The notes beneath the pieces are model-generated. The model made no database searches. It worked only from the letters and a program-made list of their open reading frames with translations, and was not told where the DNA came from. A program made the position numbers and the translations under genes. This document shows, piece after piece, positions 60,943-64,000 of a stretch of 64,000 nucleotides of DNA (the first letter of the stretch is position 1; every line of letters starts with the position of its first letter). This DNA is from JANQGG01 sp964642175 (GTDB lineage: Bacteria; Bacteroidota; Chlorobiia; Chlorobiales; Chloroherpetonaceae), in contig CAZXOK010000001.1 of NCBI GenBank assembly GCA_964642175.1, positions 434,001 through 498,000 on the forward strand, read 5' to 3'.

Positions 60943-63231
60943 ATGTTCAAACAAGGGGTACTATTTTTATTCTGCCTTATACTGGCTTTAAATGATACAC
61001 ATGCGTTTGGTGATAAAAGCATTATAACAGGCATAGTGTTGGATGAAAAGTCCGGGAACCCATTGGAAACTGCAAGTGTAATTTTGCTGGGTACACAATT
61101 GGGGGCACAAACCAATGAAGATGGCAAATTTACCATACCGGATGTTGAACCCGGGGAGTATGTACTTCAGGTTCAGTATATGGGATACGACATCAAGAGA
61201 AAAAGCGTGTTTTTAAAAAAGGGTCAAACCCTGGATTTGGAATTAGCTTTAACCGGGGCAGCTGTTATGAGTAAACAGGTGGTGGTTACAGGAACACGCA
61301 CAGAAAAATTCCGACGCGATGTGCCGGTAATTGTCAATGTGGTTGATGCCAAAATGATGCAATCCACTCAATCCCTGAATCTTCTTGAAGGGTTAAGCTT
61401 TCAACCGGGTGTTAGAATTGAAAGCAATTGCCAAAACTGTGGGTTTAGCCAGGTTCGTTTAAACGGGCTGGAAGGCCCGTATTCCCAGGTTCTGGTTAAT
61501 AGCCGGCCGGTTTTCAGTTCGCTCGCAGGTGTATATGGCCTCGAACATTTCCCAAGCATCATGATTGACCGGGTTGAAATTGTGCGGGGCGGTGGTTCTT
61601 CGGTGTATGGCAGTAATGCCATTGCCGGAACTATTAATATTATCACCAAAGAGCCTGTAACCAATGCCTTTGAGTTTAATACAAATACGGCATTTATTGA
61701 CGGCAAAATCCCGGATAACCAGTTCAGCCTGGCCAGTAGTGTGGTAACCGACAACCGTGATGCCGGTATGTTCCTGTTTGGAAACTACCGTGACCGAAAT
61801 CACTTCGATGCCAATGGCGATAGTTTTTCCGAACTATCCGAACTTGAGAACCTTTCAGCCGGCATGCATGGCTTTTATGACATTAATCAATTCAGTAGAA
61901 TCAGGCCGGAGTTTCATGTGCTCTATGAAAAACGCCGGGGTGGCAACGATTTTGATAAGTTCATGCACCAGGCCGATGTTGCCGAAGGTACATCCCATAT
62001 CTCATTAAACACAAGCCTGGACTACGATCTTTATCTCACAGAGGATTATAACCAAAAATTAAACTTATATGCATCCAACCGCCAGACCTCGCGCGATAGC
62101 TACTACGGCAGCGGAGAAGATCCGGATGCCTATGGCCGCTCCAAAGATATTTCGGCTGTCATTGGCGCTCAATACAACATCGGTTTTGATGGTATTGGCG
62201 GCAAGCACGAGTTGATCGTGGGCACTGAATTTAAATACAGCGAACTTGAAGACGCTCAACCGGCTATTAACCGTTCTGTTTTCCAGGTCATTCGCGAGCA
62301 ATCCATATTTATTCAGAATGATTGGGACATCAATGAAAATATCTTCCTCTTGTTGGGTGCCCGCCTGGATAATCATAACCTGATTGATGGCCTTATCATT
62401 AATCCAAGGTTAAGTTTACTTACAAAGCTGACACCCGAGTTGCAGATTCGTGGTAACTTGGCTACTGGTTTCCGCGCGCCACAAACCTTTGATGAAGACC
62501 TGCATATCCTGAGTGCCGAAGGTGTGCAATGGGTTTTTACCAATGCAGAAGACCTTAAAGAAGAGCGCTCACTGAGTGTAAGCGGTTCGGTAGATTATTC
62601 CATAACAGATATTGGTTCGGAGTGGGGCATTACCTTAGAAGGTTTTTATACCAATTTATCTGATGCCTTTGCCATCGAACTGGATGAAACGGCTACAACA
62701 CCTTCTTTGGAAGTTTATGAACGCGTGAATTCAACCGGCGCAACTGTAATGGGCGGATCTTTGGAAGCCCGTTACCTGACACCTTACTTGCAGGTGCAGG
62801 TTGGTGCAACAGCTCAGTCCAGCAAGTATGAAGACCCGGTCGAGATCACGGATGATATCTCCAGTGATGAGATCTTAAGAACACCGTCCTTGTATGGTTA
62901 TTTCACAACCAGTTACAAAGTTACCGACAGGTTAAACATGGATTTTTCAGGAGTCTATACCGGCCGAATGGATATTTTCCACGAAGCCTCCTTTATCCCG
63001 GAAGATAAACTGAAGGAAACGGATCCGTTTTTTGAACTGAATACCAAAGTCAGCTACCTGTTCCCAACTTCAAAGGATAGCCAATCGGGTTTAACCCTGA
63101 GTGTTGGGGTGCAAAATATCCTGAACAGTTACCAGGAAGATTTTGATAAGACCGCCGATCGCGACCCGGCCTACATTTACGGACCAACCCGTCCAAGAAC
63201 TTACTTTATTGGAACAGCTTTAAAGTTTTAA
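60943..63231 (+). CDS. TonB-dependent outer-membrane receptor
   Basis: 762 residues. Signal peptide (LFLFCLILALNDTHA), CarboxypepD_reg-like beta-sandwich (about 28-105: TGIVLDEKSGNPLETASVIL, GEYVLQVQYMGYDIKR), TonB-box region VVVTGTRTEKF near 113, plug domain with CQNCGFSQVRLNGLEGPYSQ (163-182) and IDRVEIVRGGGSSVYGSNAI, and a 22-strand barrel ending RPRTYFIGTALKF. The CxxC in the plug is typical of a receptor subfamily common in Bacteroidota; ligand unknown. Followed by a strong terminator at 63260-63287. Confidence 0.92.
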   Translation: MFKQGVLFLFCLILALNDTHAFGDKSIITGIVLDEKSGNPLETASVILLGTQLGAQTNEDGKFTIPDVEPGEYVLQVQYMGYDIKRKSVFLKKGQTLDLELALTGAAVMSKQVVVTGTRTEKFRRDVPVIVNVVDAKMMQSTQSLNLLEGLSFQPGVRIESNCQNCGFSQVRLNGLEGPYSQVLVNSRPVFSSLAGVYGLEHFPSIMIDRVEIVRGGGSSVYGSNAIAGTINIITKEPVTNAFEFNTNTAFIDGKIPDNQFSLASSVVTDNRDAGMFLFGNYRDRNHFDANGDSFSELSELENLSAGMHGFYDINQFSRIRPEFHVLYEKRRGGNDFDKFMHQADVAEGTSHISLNTSLDYDLYLTEDYNQKLNLYASNRQTSRDSYYGSGEDPDAYGRSKDISAVIGAQYNIGFDGIGGKHELIVGTEFKYSELEDAQPAINRSVFQVIREQSIFIQNDWDINENIFLLLGARLDNHNLIDGLIINPRLSLLTKLTPELQIRGNLATGFRAPQTFDEDLHILSAEGVQWVFTNAEDLKEERSLSVSGSVDYSITDIGSEWGITLEGFYTNLSDAFAIELDETATTPSLEVYERVNSTGATVMGGSLEARYLTPYLQVQVGATAQSSKYEDPVEITDDISSDEILRTPSLYGYFTTSYKVTDRLNMDFSGVYTGRMDIFHEASFIPEDKLKETDPFFELNTKVSYLFPTSKDSQSGLTLSVGVQNILNSYQEDFDKTADRDPAYIYGPTRPRTYFIGTALKF

Positions 63232-63257
63232 TTGATTGCAGAACATTACCGTCCTAA

Positions 63258-63290
63258 ACAAAAAGCCCCGCTTGATCGGGGCTTTTTGTT
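63258..63290. terminator. Strong bidirectional terminator
   Basis: AAAAAGCCCCG (63260-63270) pairs with CGGGGCTTTTT (63277-63287), six-base loop. It ends the TonB receptor transcript and the convergent ABC transporter gene. Confidence 0.9.
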
Positions 63291-63298
63291 ATGTCTAA

Positions 63299-64000
63299 TC
63301 AATCCATGGCGGTAAGTTCTTCTTCGAGCAATTGCTGCTGATAGAGTTCGGCATAAAGGTTGTTTTTGGCAAGTAATTTTTCATGTGTGCCCTGTTCGGC
63401 AATGCTACCATTCTGGAGCACCAGGATTTTATCAAAGTTTTTAACAGAGGAAATGCGGTGGCTGATCATGATCACCGTCATTTGGTCTGAAAACGAATCC
63501 AGGTTATTCAAAAAGGCGTTTTCGGTTTTCGTATCCACAGCTGATAGGGAGTCGTCCAGAATCAGGATTTTCGGGTTTCGTATAAGCGCCCTGGCGATGG
63601 ATGTACGTTGTTTCTGACCACCCGAAAGGGTTATGCCTCTTTCACCCAGCATTGAATCCATTTGATTGGGAAATCCGAGAATATCATCATAGATCATAGC
63701 ATGTTTGGCTGCTTTTTCAATATCCTCTTCGGTATAGGTTGGAAGTCCGAACCCGATATTTTCACGAATAGTATCTGAGAATAAAAAGTAATCCTGAGGT
63801 ACAAAGCCAATTTGAGAACGCAAGGTATGCAGCGGAATGGTCTTAATAGCGTGCCCGTCAAGTTTTATATCCCCTGCGGTTACATCAAGCAAGCGGGGTA
63901 TGAGATTAACCAGGGTCGATTTTCCGGAGCCGGTGGCGCCAACAATGGCCAGTTTCATACCTTTTGTTATCTCAAAAGAAATATTGTTCAGGACATTTTT
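63299..64000 (-). CDS. ABC exporter ATP-binding domain, C-terminal part (gene runs off the right edge)
   Basis: The frame remains open to the window end, so only the nucleotide-binding domain is seen. Walker A GATGSGKSTLVNL, Q-loop VPQDYFLFSDTI, ABC signature LSGGQKQRTSIARALI, Walker B ILILDDSLSAVD, and H-loop ISHRISS. Residues before Met (KNVLNNISFEITKG) show the domain continues upstream. The form is that of MsbA/MdlB-like half transporters with an N-terminal six-helix membrane domain, which would lie beyond base 64000. Substrate unknown. Confidence 0.93.
   Translation of the reverse strand, partial: KNVLNNISFEITKGMKLAIVGATGSGKSTLVNLIPRLLDVTAGDIKLDGHAIKTIPLHTLRSQIGFVPQDYFLFSDTIRENIGFGLPTYTEEDIEKAAKHAMIYDDILGFPNQMDSMLGERGITLSGGQKQRTSIARALIRNPKILILDDSLSAVDTKTENAFLNNLDSFSDQMTVIMISHRISSVKNFDKILVLQNGSIAEQGTHEKLLAKNNLYAELYQQQLLEEELTAMD

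Overview
The window reads as chromosomal DNA of a Gram-negative bacterium of the FCB group (Bacteroidota, Balneolota, Rhodothermota, Ignavibacteria, Calditrichota). The main pointers are a short primary sigma factor of the Bacteroidota type (45946-46845), a C-terminal type IX secretion sorting domain of the NYPNPFNPSTT kind (17740-20253), a TonB-dependent receptor with a carboxypeptidase-regulatory-like N-terminal domain, weak or absent Shine-Dalgarno sequences, and outer-membrane barrel proteins. I cannot name the genus. I saw no rRNA, tRNA, CRISPR array, transposase or integrase.

Layout. 1-6560: end of a degenerate ADP-ribosylglycohydrolase-like gene, thiM-thiE, a methyltransferase, queF, a secreted GHL10-type glycosidase-like protein and a membrane dihaem cytochrome c. 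6561-9951: a long AT-rich leader followed by translationally coupled nifV and nifA, which suggests nitrogen fixation with the nitrogenase genes elsewhere. 10030-23405: housekeeping and stress genes (tpx, ndh, murI, thiD, purB, pgi, a two-domain Usp protein) plus a TIGR03790/type IX secreted protein. 24019-24492: an orphan HyaD-type hydrogenase protease.

24682-29042 is the most striking region: an AT-rich, tightly packed three-gene operon on the minus strand encoding an M.PvuII-like SPPF (predicted N4-cytosine) DNA methyltransferase, a HerA translocase ATPase and a NurA-type nuclease. No conventional restriction enzyme is present, so I propose a modification/restriction system in which HerA-NurA is the effector. 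Immediately beyond it lies a complete NAD-reducing soluble [NiFe] hydrogenase operon, hoxF-U-Y-H-W, followed by a dihydroorotate-dehydrogenase-like gene that lacks the usual active site (29360-35365).

35480-42577: a PfpI/DJ-1 protein, a locus of membrane-anchored paralogues with two apparent frameshifts, a NYN-LOTUS RNase-like protein convergent with an RRM protein, and a class III adenylate cyclase overlapping a TPR envelope protein. 42593-56889: 2H phosphoesterase, membrane protein, a GAF/degenerate-GGDEF protein, rpoD, two M16 peptidases, a SAM hydrolase, an LptF/G permease, an SPFH protein and uvrB. 56940-64000: dps, four envelope genes ending in a TonB receptor, and the C-terminal part of an ABC exporter that runs off the right edge.

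Taken together, the genes suggest a metabolically flexible organism: H2 oxidation linked to NAD, respiratory NDH-2 and cytochrome c, probable diazotrophy (homocitrate synthase and NifA; H2 is a by-product of nitrogenase and could be recaptured by hydrogenases), partial thiamine biosynthesis or salvage, and cell-surface uptake and secretion.
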